Source: Puccinellia tenuiflora (Eukaryota; Streptophyta; Magnoliopsida; Poales; Poaceae). Taken from it: 64,000 nt of DNA. The notes under the pieces are model-generated. The model made no database searches, had not been told where the DNA came from, and worked only from the letters and a program-made list of their open reading frames with translations. Every line of letters starts with the position of its first letter. Positions within the stretch are counted from its first letter, which is position 1. Shown in pieces: positions 11,001 through 21,485 of the stretch. Position numbers and translations under genes: made by a program. Location: contig QRDG01001730.1 of NCBI GenBank assembly GCA_012064385.1, forward strand, positions 121,806 through 185,805. Reading direction: 5' to 3'.

Positions 11001-11795
11001 CGCCATCAACAAAGCCAAAGAGTTTGCTGACAATGTGGGCAACATCGACCGGCTCCACAACGAGAACATTGAGCTTAATAAGATAAATCAATCAATGTCG
11101 GAGGAGCTCAAGACGGCCAAGGAGAGCCTACTCAAAGCCGAGCAGGCCTTGGAGACGGAGAAGCAGAACAAGATTGACGCTCTCCGTGAAGTCCAAGACC
11201 GGCTTGATAAATGGCTTGACGAGTCGGAGACAATTGACTCCCAGCTTCCGAGTAAGTCTTATTTAAAAGACCCTGTACTCATTATGTTTGCCAAAGGCAA
11301 TGTAATTGTGTAACTTTTATTCTTCACTTTTGCCAGCTCCAGCGGGGTTTGGCCATGAGCTGACAGCGGATAACCGGCTTGACCGGATTCTGGAGGTGGG
11401 AGAGCTGCTCCCAAGGATCCTTTCTTCGGGCAGGGCCTTTATCGAGAAGTACTTCTCCAGCAACCCTGAGCCCTTAGCCGACCTCCCAAGCCTGCCAAAT
11501 GAGCTGGATGAAGCAACGTCAACTTTTGATGAACGGCTTCGATCCAGCATTCGGGGAGGTGCGAAAACGGCTCTGGGCCTTATGATGGCTCATTACCCGG
11601 AGGTAGAGGCTTGGCGCATTGCGGCCGGCTTTCCTCTTGAGAAAGAACCAGAAGGCGATTCTTCACTCTGTCTCTGGGTATGCCGGCAAGGTTGCGAAGA
11701 TGGTCTCCCTCACCACCGTCTTCAAGGAAGTGTTGTGCCCACCGACTCCCGTCTAGTCTGATGACGAAGGCGAAGAGGCGGATAAGTCTTCTTGA
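8089..11795 (+). pseudogene. Antisense gene of the gypsy element: putative gypsy-type transposon protein, broken
   Basis: The gene runs opposite to gag-pol, between integrase and the off-window LTR. The coding start at 8089 is soon broken by a one-base frameshift and a TGA at 8248. A conserved block from about 8940 to 9760 (including RGFSLPPSAFMLEILDHYGL) matches, from memory, the plant 'putative gypsy type transposon' domain. Exons join in frame across likely introns 9762-9843, 10032-10106, 10603-10787, 10923-10999 and 11252-11336, all GT...AG. The exon after 11000 is a heptad-rich coiled coil, and the tail is acidic and ends at 11795. Damage includes a TAG at the 10602 junction, frameshifts near 10840 and 11665, a TAG at 11757, and an expanded GAA tract. 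The role in the element is unknown. Confidence 0.65.
8344..8853 (+). repeat. Expanded GAA/AAG microsatellite, about 510 bp
   Basis: An almost uninterrupted purine strand is made of GAA triplets with scattered extra A or G bases that shift phase. It lies in the first exon of the antisense gene between recognisable coding sequence. All frames read as poly-Glu, poly-Lys or poly-Arg on this strand and poly-Phe/Ser/Leu on the other. The longest pure run is about 8590-8725. Confidence 0.95.
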
Positions 11796-12306
11796 GCCGA
11801 ATTTGCTCATTGAGTCGGCCTTCCTGTAGAAAAAATTTAATTATGATGTTAAGATATCCAAACAAGTGTATGATATGTTTGTGGAAACAGCTAAGTCTTT
11901 TTGCCGATCTTTTAATATTTAAGTCAGCTTTGAGATGCAATTTGCAATTATTTATGCCATCAGTTTTCTGGCTTTGACACCTTAGCTTTTAAGCGCCGGC
12001 AAACCTATTGCGGAACGACTTGCTGAGCAACAGGGTATTAAAAACCAAACTATTTAGACCCAGAACAAGCGCCGCCTTTCGGCATCGAAACGCTTTGAAG
12101 CAACAGGGCGCAATAAGGTATCAGAGGAACACCTTTAGGCAAAAACATTGTTTTTCATCGCCTTAAGGCGGATTAAACAGGAAAGGGTAAACACTATAAA
12201 GTAATAAGATCATTAGGAAATAAAGATGGTACAGATTCTTGAATTGCACATGAGAGGAACCAATTTTTATTTCATGATCACATTAACATGGTTACAATAG
12301 AATTTG
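11796..12306. other. Spacer between the antisense gene and integrase of the gypsy element
   Basis: About 500 bases separate the two convergent genes. I see no conserved frame. The region probably holds their 3' untranslated ends, and no terminator-like signal is clear. Confidence 0.5.
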
Positions 12307-13494
12307 CTAAGTGTAAAAGGGACGTAGCTGAGCGATATTCCAGGGACGTTTCATCTCATCTAAGTCGTCATCTACATGCCGTTTCCTCTTGTGACCTTTC
12401 TTCCTTGGATCTTTCTTTAAGTCCCTTAAGTCGAGGAGATAGTAAGACCCGTTTTTCAGTGCTTTACTGATAATGAAAGGTCCTTCCCATGGGGGAGATA
12501 ACTTGTGCTGCCGGCTTTGTGCAAGCCGAAGGACTAAGTCACCTTCTAGAAAAGATCGATTCTGCACTCTACGGCTTTGATAGCAACGTAGATCTTGCTG
12601 ATAGATGGGGGATCGTTGGCGAGCAAGCTCTCTTTCTTCTTCGAGGATATCTATGCCGTATTGACGTGCTTCTTCTGCGTCTTCATCGACATAGGCTGTG
12701 ACTCGAGGCGAATCGTGGATCATGTCGGTTGGCAATACTGGTTCTGCTCCGTAGACGAGGAAGAACGGGGTGAAGCCGGTTGGTCTGTTGGTGGTACGGA
12801 TACTCCACAAGACGGCCGGCAATTCTTCAACCCAAGCGCTGGCTGCTCGATGCAAAGGGGTTTCAAACCTCGGCTTAATACCTTGCAGAATAATGCCGTT
12901 AGTGCGCTCTACCTGTCCATTGGATTGCGGATGTGCCACCGATGCCACGTCGAGCCGGATTTTCGACCGGCTGCAATACTTTGACAGCTCACCTACGGCA
13001 AAATTTGTGCCATTGTCTGTGATAATACTGTGTGGTATGCCAAACCGGGTTGTTATCTCGACGATGAACTTGGTAGCTGTAGCTCCGTCGAGTTTTTTGA
13101 TGGGTTTTTCTTCCACCCACTTTGTGAATTTTGCGACCGCCACCAGCTGATGAGTTAAGCCTCCTCTTGTTGTCTTGAAAGTTCCCACCATGTCGAGCCC
13201 CCAGACCGCGAACGGCCAGGTTTTAGGGGTCATACGGAGCTCCTGTGTCGGCAAATGAGCCTGCTTGGCGTAGCGTTGACAACCTTCACAAGTCTTGACG
13301 ATGTTGGCAGCATCTTCCTTAGCCGTTAGCCAGAAAAAAACCATATCAAAACGCCTTGGCGACCAGTGCTTTTGCCGCCACATGATGTCCACACTCGCCA
13401 GAGTGGATTTCCTGGAGGATTTGTCGTCCTTCCTCTGGGGAGACGCATCATTGAAAGATGCCGGATGTGCTTCGCTTGTAAAGCTGTCTGTCAA
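12307..13494 (-). CDS. Integrase and C-terminal tail of the gypsy polyprotein
   Basis: About 360 of the 395 residues are convincing integrase. The second half of the zinc finger (CEGCQRYAKQ) comes first. The catalytic core follows with GLDMVG (first Asp), ITDNGTNF (second Asp) and SNGQVERTNG (Glu), giving a complete D,D,E set. The C-terminus ends WNIAQLRPFYT at the stop, the usual end of Tat/RIRE2-type pol, and no chromodomain is seen. The enzyme would join cDNA to host DNA. The frame is open but cut off from RNase H by frameshifts, so it is a piece of a dead polyprotein. Confidence 0.85.
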   Translation of the reverse strand: MTDSFTSEAHPASFNDASPQRKDDKSSRKSTLASVDIMWRQKHWSPRRFDMVFFWLTAKEDAANIVKTCEGCQRYAKQAHLPTQELRMTPKTWPFAVWGLDMVGTFKTTRGGLTHQLVAVAKFTKWVEEKPIKKLDGATATKFIVEITTRFGIPHSIITDNGTNFAVGELSKYCSRSKIRLDVASVAHPQSNGQVERTNGIILQGIKPRFETPLHRAASAWVEELPAVLWSIRTTNRPTGFTPFFLVYGAEPVLPTDMIHDSPRVTAYVDEDAEEARQYGIDILEEERELARQRSPIYQQDLRCYQSRRVQNRSFLEGDLVLRLAQSRQHKLSPPWEGPFIISKALKNGSYYLLDLRDLKKDPRKKGHKRKRHVDDDLDEMKRPWNIAQLRPFYT

Positions 13495-14294
13495 TGATCG
13501 TGTACGCCTTTGCTCGTCGCTCGATTTGACGGCTCAAAACTTCATTGTCTTTCGGCAACTCCTTGTTCATCAAGAAATTGATGTATTCACAAAGGGTAGT
13601 CTTCGTCACCGCCTTTAATGGACGGCTTACGCAAATGATGGAGAAGCACATCAGGAGGCACGTCCTCCTATTTTGAGCCTATCCTGGCCAACGCGTCGAC
13701 AGCGTCATTGTTGTCTCGAGAAATATGTCGGACCTCTAGGTCGGCAAAGCATCTGCCGAATTCATCGACTGTTCATCTGTATTCCGCCATTGTAGGGCTC
13801 TTCGTGTCCTAGGTTCCATCGAGTTGCTGGACAACAAGATCCGAGTTGCCGTAACAGAGAATGCGTTTTACTCCCAACTCTTTAGCCATGTGTAGACCAT
13901 GGAGGAGAGCCTCATACTCTGCCACGTTGTTGGTAGCGTTGAAGTGAATCTGCAGGACATAGTTGAGTTTGTCGCCTTTAGGCGACTTTAACACCACGCC
14001 AGCCCACGAGCCTTCTTTCATCTTGGAGCATCAAAGTGCATTATCCAGTACTGAGAATCCGGCAAAGGTGTGCTTTCCATCACTTATGTCCAGTCTGCGA
14101 CAAAGTCGGCTAAGACTTGAGATTTGATGGCAGTTCTCGGCTTGTACTAGATGCCAAAGGTTGCTAACTCGATGCCCCATTAGGCGATTCGGCCCGTGGT
14201 GTCGGCATTGTTGATGATATCCTTCAATGGAGCTTTGCTGACCACCGTAATTGTGTGATCGTGAAAATAATGCCGCAGCTTCCTGGCGGCAAAG
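13495..14294 (-). pseudogene. RNase H region of the gypsy polyprotein, broken
   Basis: 13809-14021 encodes an RNase H piece with NATNNVAEYEALLHGL, typical of the archaeal-type second RNase H found in Tat and Athila elements. Between 14031 and 14294 the residual end of the first RNase H and the connection region is readable (for example TVVSKAPLKDIINNA, LADFVADW) but contains two or more stops and changes frame. The copia element at 14295 split this domain, and its other half resumes at 23381. Integrase follows at 13494. Confidence 0.75.
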
Positions 14295-16183
14295 TGATGG
14301 GTTCGTGCACTGGAAAAACAAAATTTTTCCTACGAGATGCGGAACAAAACCCAACGGATCTAGATCTATTAGATGCAAGTAGCGAGAAGTAGATCCAATC
14401 TACTCACCCTCGTAGAGAAGCCGAGAGTGTTTTGTCGACTCAGGGGTTGGTCTGTCGATCCCCGCAATTAGACTTGTCTAATCGTGAGGAGATGTATTAT
14501 CCGGCGAACAAGATCCAATCTGATGAAGTGCCACAACGGTAGCACCTCCGCGGTATCCACACGTACAACTTGATGATGACTTCTCCTTCTTGATCCCGCA
14601 AGAGTTGGAGAAGTAATTATAGATGGGATCTATTCCAACAGCACGACGGCGTGGTGATGGTGGAGAGTTTTCGCAGACAGAGCTTCGCCTGCTCGTGTGG
14701 AAGATAGAAGGCGAAAGAGAGAACCACAGCTCCGAAAAACCGCTCTCCAGCGCTGCCCTGGGTCTCCTTTTATAGGCAGGGAGTTGCGCTGCCGTGCAAG
14801 GCAAGCTAGCCAATAGCGGTAACGAAAAGATCGATCTGATCGATCGATCGGTCGGCCGCCAGCATGGCGCTAGATATTTATTTCCAGCCACAAGCCAGCT
14901 CACGTATGTGCATGAACCTGGCCGGCCATGCACCAGCGATTTGCCAGCCAAAAGCCTAGCCACCGCACGCACATGCATGAACCTGGCCGCCATGCACCAG
15001 CGATTTGCCAGCATTAGGACACTCACGTACGTTGCATGGGCAACTTGGCCGGCCGCCCGGCCATGCACCTCCTTCCTTTTTTCTTTCTTATTTCCTTTGC
15101 CTTTCTATTTGATAGTTTGCCCATACGTGCCACTTAATTGGCCCATTAGCAAATCTTCTCATGGACTACTTTTAGCCCTTTATTTATTTCCAACAAATAA
15201 ATATATATTAATATTTATTAATTCAATTAATTATTAAATCATTAATTCTCTTCCCGGAGCAATTCCGCAATTCCCTGAAACACTTTCTTAATCCCAAAAC
15301 TACTCCCAGCAACATCAAAAACTTAAGTGTGTGACCCTACGGGTTCGGGAATGCACAGACATGATCGGGACACCTCTCCGATCAATAACATCAGAGGGAC
15401 CGGGGATGTCCATGATAGTTCCCACACAATCCACGATGATCTCATCGGTTGAACCACAGTGCTGAGGATTCCATTAATCCCGTATACGATTCCTTTTGTC
15501 TCACGATATATCACTTGCCCAAGATTCGATCGTCGGTATCACCATACCTAGTTTCATCTCGTTACCGGCAAGTTCTCTTTACTCGTTACATAGCATAGGA
15601 TCCCCATGACTAAACACTTAGTCATATGCTTGCAAGCTTTAGGACGCTATACTACCGAGAGGGCCCAGAGATATCTACTCCGTCACGTGGAGAGACAAAT
15701 CCCAGTGTTGATTCATGTCACCCAAGAAATACCCTCAGAGATACCTGAAAGCCATCTTTATAATCACCTAGTTACGAAGTGACGTTTGATGTCCACAAAG
15801 CATTCCTTCGGTAAATGGGAGTAATACAATCTCATGGTCTAAGGAAACTATAATTGACAATACAATAAGTGATGACACTTAAACTAAGTGACACGATCAA
15901 CTGCTATTCTTTAATTTGGGTTTGTCCATCATATTATTCTCCTAATAATATGATCCCGTTACCAAGTAACTTTATAAGTTCATGGTTAGGAAACATCAAC
16001 CATCACTTGACTTAACGAACTAGTCATAAGAGGCTTACTAGGGACATGGTGTTGTTTATATTCCACACATGTATTTCTGTTTCCGGTTAAATACAATTAT
16101 AGCATGGAGAATAAACAATTATCATAAACATGAAATATAATAATAAACAACTTTATTATTGCCTCTTGGGCATATTTCCAACA
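14295..16183 (-). repeat. 3' LTR of the Angela-type element
   Basis: Direct repeat of 21486-23375. A minus-strand TATA box, TATAAAAGG, lies at 14766-14774. The LTR is bounded by TG...CA and the CAAAG duplication. Confidence 0.95.
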
Positions 16184-16202
16184 GTCTCCCACTTGCACTA
16201 GA
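16184..16202 (-). other. Polypurine tract of the Angela-type element
   Basis: On the minus strand AGTGCAAGTGGGAGAC abuts the 3' LTR. This is the usual plus-strand primer of the group. Confidence 0.85.
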
Positions 16203-16216
16203 GTCAATAATCTAGT

Positions 16217-19200
16217 TTACATTGGTATATATCTAACACCCATGGAGTCTTTGTGTTGATCATGTTTTGCTCGTGGAAGAGGTTTAGTCAATGGGTCTGC
16301 AACATTCACATCCGTATGTACTTTGCAAATCTCTATGTCACCTTCTCGGACATGCTCACGTAAGTTGTGAAAGCGGCGCTTGATATGCTTGGTGTTCTTG
16401 TGTGATGTTGGCTCTTTGGCAAGGGCAATGGCACCTGTATTGTCACAGTACAGGGCCAATGGCCTTGACACACTAGGAACCACATCCAGCTCGGAGAGGA
16501 ACTCATTCATCCAAACTGCTTCACTCGCTGCTTCCGAAGCTGCCACATATTCCGCTTCAGTTGAAGATTTTGCCACCACGCTTTGATTGGAACTCCTCCA
16601 GCTTACAGCTCCACTATTTAGAATAAATACGTATCCGGACTGAGACTTAGAGTCATCCGGATCAGTGTCCCAACTAGCATCGACGTAACCCTTTACGACA
16701 AGCTCTTGGTCACCTCCATAAACGAGAAACATTTCTTTAGTCCTTTTCAGGTACTTAAGGATATTTTTAACTGCTGTCCAGTGTTCCACTCCTGGATCAC
16801 TTTGGTACCTGCTGGTCAAACTAACAGCATGGCACACATCAGGTCTTGTACATAGCATGGCATACATGATAGAGCCTATGGCCGAGGCATAGGGGATGTT
16901 GTTCATCTTTTCTCTATCTTCTGTCGTGACTGGACATTGAGTCTTACTCAACGTCTTACCTTGCAACATTGGTAAGAACCCTTTCTTCGAATTTTCCATT
17001 CTGAACTTTTTCAGAACTTTGTCAAGGTATGTACTTTGCGAGAGTCCTATTAGGCGTCTTGATCTATCTCTATAGATCTTAATGCCTAATATATATGCTG
17101 CTTCACCAAGGTCTTTCATTGAAAAACTTTTATTCAAATAAGACTTCACACTTTCAAGTAGTTCTATATCATTTCCAATCAATAATATGTCATCCACATA
17201 TAGTACTAGAAAAGCTATAGAACTCCCACTCACCTTTTTGTAAATACAGGACTCTCCATAAGTTTGGACAAATCCAAACCCTTTGATCACCTCATCAAAT
17301 CGAAGATTCCAACTCCGTGATGCTTGCTTCAGTCCATAAATGGACCTCTGAAGTTTGCATACTTTGTCAGCATCCTTAGGATCAACAAAACCTTTTGGCT
17401 GTACCATGTACAACTCTTCCTTAATGTGACCATTAAGGAACGCGGTCTTCACATCCATTTGCCAAATTTCATAATCATGAAATGCAGCAATAGCTAACAT
17501 AATCCGAACAGACTTTAGCATCGCTACAGGTGAGAAGGTCTCATCGTAGTCAATCCCTTGAATTTGTCGAAAACCCTTTGCGACAAGTCGTGCTTTGTAG
17601 ACAGTGACATTACCATCGGCATCTGTTTTCTTCTTAAATATCCATTTATTCTCAACGGCCTTGCGGTCGTTCGGTAAGTCCACCAAAGTCCACACTTGGT
17701 TTTCATACATGGATTCCATTTCGGATTTCATGGCTCCTAGCCATTTATCGGAGTCCGGGCTCATCATTGCTTCCTCATAATTCGCAGGTTCATCATTGTC
17801 TAACAACATGACATTCATGACAGGATTACCATACCAATCAGGAGTGGTGCGTTTCCTAGTCGACCTGCGATTTTCAGTAGTGGCTTCATTTAAATCTTCA
17901 TGGTCATCATCATTAACTTCCTCTTCAAGAGGCGGGGGTTGCACTGAAACATCTTTCAGCGCTGCGCTACTCGCAAACTCGTGAATAGGTCCAATAACCT
18001 CATCAAGCTCTACTTTCCTCCCACTCACTTCTTTCGAGAGAAACTCCTTCTCTAGAAAGGAACCATTCTTGGCAACAAAAGTCTTGCCTTCTGTTCTGTG
18101 GTAGAAGGTATACCCAATCGTTTCCTTAGGGTATCCTATGAAGACGCACCTTTCCGACTTGGGTTCGAGCTTATCAGGCTGGAGCCTTTTGACATAAGCC
18201 TCACTTCCCCAAACTTTAAGAAACGATAGCTTCGGCTTCTTGCCGAACCATAGCTCGTATGGTGTCGTCTCAACGGATTTCGATGGTGCCCTATTTAAAG
18301 TGAATGCGGCTGTCTCTAATGCATGACCCCAAAATGCCAGTGGCAAATCAGTAAGAGACATCATAGATCGCACCATATCTAGTAAAGTACGATTACGACG
18401 TTCGGATACACCATTACGTTGTGGGGTTCCAGGTGGCGTGAGTTGTGAAACAATTCCACATGTCTTTAAATGTATACCAAACTCGTAACTCAAATATTCA
18501 CCTCCACGATCAGATCGTAGAAATTTAATTTTCTTGTTACGTTGATTTTCTACTTCACTCTGAAATTCTTTGAACTTTTCAAATGTTTCAGACTTGTGTT
18601 TCATTAAGTAAATATATCCATATCTACTTAAATCATCAGTGAAGGTTAGGAAATAACGATATCCACCGCGTGCTGCAACACTCATTGGACCGCACACATC
18701 TGTATGTATTATTTCCAACAAGTCCGTTGCTCTCTCCATTGTGCCGGAGAATGGTGTTCGAGTCATCTTTCCCATAAGGCATGGTTCGCATGTTTCAAAT
18801 GATTCAAAGTCAAGTGAATCCAAAAGTCCATCAGAATGGAGCTTCTTCATGTGTTTTACACCAATATGACCTAAACGACAGTGCCACAAGTATGTGGGAT
18901 TATCGTCATTCAATTTACATCTTTTGGCATCAATATTATGAACATGCGTATCACTACTATCGAGATTCAATAGAAATAAACCATTCACATCAGGTGCATG
19001 ACCATAAAAGATATTACTCATATAAATAGAAACACCAAAGTTCTCTAATTTAAATGAATAACCGTTTCGCGATAAACAGGATCCAGATATAATGTTCATG
19101 CTCAACGCAGGCACTAGATAACAATTATTGAGGTTTAAAACTAATCCCGAAGGTAGACGAAGAGGGAGCGTGCCGACGGCGATCACATCAACCTTGGATC

Positions 19201-20197
19201 CATTTCCAACGCGCATCGTCACCTCATCTCTTCCCAAGCGTCGTTTATTCTGTAGGTCCTGCTTCGAGTTACAAATATTAGCAACCGAACCAGTATCAAA
19301 TACCCAGGTGCTACTACGAGCACTTGCAAGATACACATCAATAACATGTATATCACATATACCTTTGTTGACGTTGCCAGTCTTCTTATCTGCTAGATAC
19401 TTTGGGCAATTGCGCTTCCAGTGACCACTCCCCTTGCAGTAGAAACACTCAGTGTCAGGCTTAGGACCAGCCTTGGGCTTCTTCCTAGGAGCAGCAACTG
19501 TCTTGCCACCCTTCTTGAAGTTACCCTTCTTTCCCTTAGCTTTCTTGAAACTGGTGGTCTTGTTGACCATCAACACTTGATGCTCCTTCTTGATTTCCAC
19601 CTCCGCAGTCTTTAACATTGCGAAGACCTCAGGAAGAGTTTTCTCCATCCCTTGCATATTATAGTTCATCACAAAGCTCTTGTAGCTTGGTGGAAGTGAC
19701 TGGAGAACACGGTCGATCCCCAACTCATTTGGAATAACGACACCTAGCTGGCCCAGACGATCAGCGTACCCAGACATTTTGAGCACGTGTTCGCTGACGG
19801 AGCTATTCTCCTCCATCATACAGCTAAAGAACCTGGAAGAGGCTTCATACCTCTCCACCTTGGCTTGAGTCTGATAGATCACTTTCAGGTTCTCAATTAT
19901 CTCATAAGCGCCATGGTGCTCAAAACGTTTTTGGAGCTTTGGTCCTAAGCCATACAGGAGACCGCACTTAACTATCGAGTGGTCATCAACACGGGTCTGC
20001 CAGACATTCATAACGTCTTCAGTAGACCCTACAGCAGGGGCGTCACCTAGCGTCGCATCTAGGACATAAAGCTTCTTTGCAGCAGTGAGGATAATCCTCA
20101 GATTCAAGAACCATTCCGTAAAATTACTCCCGTCATCCTTAAGTTTCTCTTTCTCTAGGAACGCGTTAAAATTCAGGGCAGGAGCTACGCGGGCCAT
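16217..20197 (-). CDS. gag-pol: Copia gag-pol polyprotein, full length and open
   Basis: A single uninterrupted frame of 1326 residues is counted from the ATG at 20197. An in-frame ATG seven codons upstream (20218) is also possible. In numbering from 20218, gag fills about 1-250 and a CCHC knuckle CFYCKGSGHWKRNC spans 258-271. The protease motif is WVFDTGS (Asp308). Integrase has zinc ligands H446, H451, C477 and C480, and catalytic D507, D570 and E606. RT has YVDD at 1007-1010. RNase H has D1180, E1223 and D1259. The order protease-integrase-RT-RNase H is diagnostic of Ty1-copia. Length is normal for the Angela/BARE group and every catalytic residue I looked for is present, so the product could be functional. 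RNA production would depend on the right LTR promoter. Confidence 0.95.
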   Translation of the reverse strand: MARVAPALNFNAFLEKEKLKDDGSNFTEWFLNLRIILTAAKKLYVLDATLGDAPAVGSTEDVMNVWQTRVDDHSIVKCGLLYGLGPKLQKRFEHHGAYEIIENLKVIYQTQAKVERYEASSRFFSCMMEENSSVSEHVLKMSGYADRLGQLGVVIPNELGIDRVLQSLPPSYKSFVMNYNMQGMEKTLPEVFAMLKTAEVEIKKEHQVLMVNKTTSFKKAKGKKGNFKKGGKTVAAPRKKPKAGPKPDTECFYCKGSGHWKRNCPKYLADKKTGNVNKGICDIHVIDVYLASARSSTWVFDTGSVANICNSKQDLQNKRRLGRDEVTMRVGNGSKVDVIAVGTLPLRLPSGLVLNLNNCYLVPALSMNIISGSCLSRNGYSFKLENFGVSIYMSNIFYGHAPDVNGLFLLNLDSSDTHVHNIDAKRCKLNDDNPTYLWHCRLGHIGVKHMKKLHSDGLLDSLDFESFETCEPCLMGKMTRTPFSGTMERATDLLEIIHTDVCGPMSVAARGGYRYFLTFTDDLSRYGYIYLMKHKSETFEKFKEFQSEVENQRNKKIKFLRSDRGGEYLSYEFGIHLKTCGIVSQLTPPGTPQRNGVSERRNRTLLDMVRSMMSLTDLPLAFWGHALETAAFTLNRAPSKSVETTPYELWFGKKPKLSFLKVWGSEAYVKRLQPDKLEPKSERCVFIGYPKETIGYTFYHRTEGKTFVAKNGSFLEKEFLSKEVSGRKVELDEVIGPIHEFASSAALKDVSVQPPPLEEEVNDDDHEDLNEATTENRRSTRKRTTPDWYGNPVMNVMLLDNDEPANYEEAMMSPDSDKWLGAMKSEMESMYENQVWTLVDLPNDRKAVENKWIFKKKTDADGNVTVYKARLVAKGFRQIQGIDYDETFSPVAMLKSVRIMLAIAAFHDYEIWQMDVKTAFLNGHIKEELYMVQPKGFVDPKDADKVCKLQRSIYGLKQASRSWNLRFDEVIKGFGFVQTYGESCIYKKVSGSSIAFLVLYVDDILLIGNDIELLESVKSYLNKSFSMKDLGEAAYILGIKIYRDRSRRLIGLSQSTYLDKVLKKFRMENSKKGFLPMLQGKTLSKTQCPVTTEDREKMNNIPYASAIGSIMYAMLCTRPDVCHAVSLTSRYQSDPGVEHWTAVKNILKYLKRTKEMFLVYGGDQELVVKGYVDASWDTDPDDSKSQSGYVFILNSGAVSWRSSNQSVVAKSSTEAEYVAASEAASEAVWMNEFLSELDVVPSVSRPLALYCDNTGAIALAKEPTSHKNTKHIKRRFHNLREHVREGDIEICKVHTDVNVADPLTKPLPRAKHDQHKDSMGVRYIPM

Positions 20198-20218
20198 TGA
20201 TCTACAACATATTTGCAA

Positions 20219-21471
20219 AGATTTAGACTATGCTCATGATAATTAGTTCAAGCTAATCGAAATTACTATTGAACTCCCACTAAACTAGACATCTCTCGGG
20301 TTGTTTAGTGGTACATGATCCAAATCTACTACACCAAATCCGATCTTCACGAGAGAAGATGTAGTTTCAATGGTGAACATCTGGAGTGTTGGTCATATCA
20401 TTTATATGACTCGTGTTTAACCTTTAAGTTCTGTGTTCCGAGGCCATGTCTATACATGCTATGCTCGTCAAGTAAACCGTAGTATTTTCGCATGTGTAAA
20501 TCTGGCTTACACCCGTTGTATGTGAATGTAGAGTCTATCACACCCGATCATCACGAGATGCTTCAACACGACGAACTTTCGCAACGGTGCATACTAGGGG
20601 AGAACACTTTATTGTCTTGATATTTAAAAGAGAGATCACCTTATAATGCTACCGTCGCGATCACATCATAGCAAAATAAGATGCATAAAAGGGATAAACA
20701 TCACATGCAATTTATATTGTGAAATGGCATAGCCTTTTCTTCTTGTGCCTGTGATCTCCATCTCCAAAGCACCGACATGATCTCCATCACCACCAGCATG
20801 ACGTTGCCGTCATATTGTTTCCTCCACCAACTATTGTTACTATAACTATTGCTACTACTAGCGATAAAATAATAACAATTACATGGCGTTAAAGATTGAC
20901 ACGCAGGTCATACAATAATAATGAGACAACCATATGGCTCATGGTCATACAATAATAATGAGACAACCATATGGCTCATGCCGGTTGCCGTACTCATCGA
21001 CATGCAAGTCGTGAAAGATTACAAAACATGATCATTGCATACAAATATAACAAATCACGTCTTAGCCATACCAAATCACAAAACCTGCAGAAACAAGTTA
21101 GACATCCTCTATTTTGTTTGAGCAAGTTTTACGTGGCTTCTATGGCTCACAAGATAGAACCGTTCTAACTACGCAAAGCCACAACGGTTATATAAAAGTT
21201 GCTTATTTTATATCCTTTTTAAAGGCCTTCCGTTAAAGATCGCATCTCACTATAGCAAGAGAAACAGACACCCGCCAGCCACATGTGCAATACAAGTTGC
21301 ACGTCAAGTGTGGAACCGGTCTCTCATACGCGGACGAGTAAAGTTGGTCCGGGCCGCTTCAATCCCACCATACCGTAAAGATACAAAATGCACGTGGGAA
21401 GGTAGCAACAAAAACATCAACGCCCACAACTCCTTGTGTTCTAAACGCACCAACATCTACGAATAGATCTA
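20219..21471 (-). other. Untranslated leader of the Angela-type element
   Basis: About 1.25 kb between primer site and gag start, as in BARE/Angela elements, where the leader includes dimerisation and packaging signals. No frame is supported. It contains a perfect 37-bp tandem duplication (20907-20980). Confidence 0.7.
20907..20980. repeat. Perfect 37-bp tandem duplication in the leader
   Basis: Two identical adjacent copies start at 20907 and 20944. The absence of differences implies a recent duplication. It lies in the 5' leader, about 730 bases before the gag start. Confidence 0.9.
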
Positions 21472-21484
21472 TGCTATGATACCA
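21472..21484 (-). other. Primer-binding site of the Angela-type element
   Basis: On the minus strand TGGTATCATAGCA follows the 5' LTR after one base. It matches the initiator tRNA-Met site (TGGTATCAGAGC) with one change. Confidence 0.85.
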
Positions 21485-21485
21485 C

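Noticed and set aside
14478..15237. Frames of 196 and 147 residues, repeated at 21669-22428
   Set aside because: They lie wholly within the Angela-type LTR copies and overlap on opposite strands. LTRs of this group do not encode proteins.
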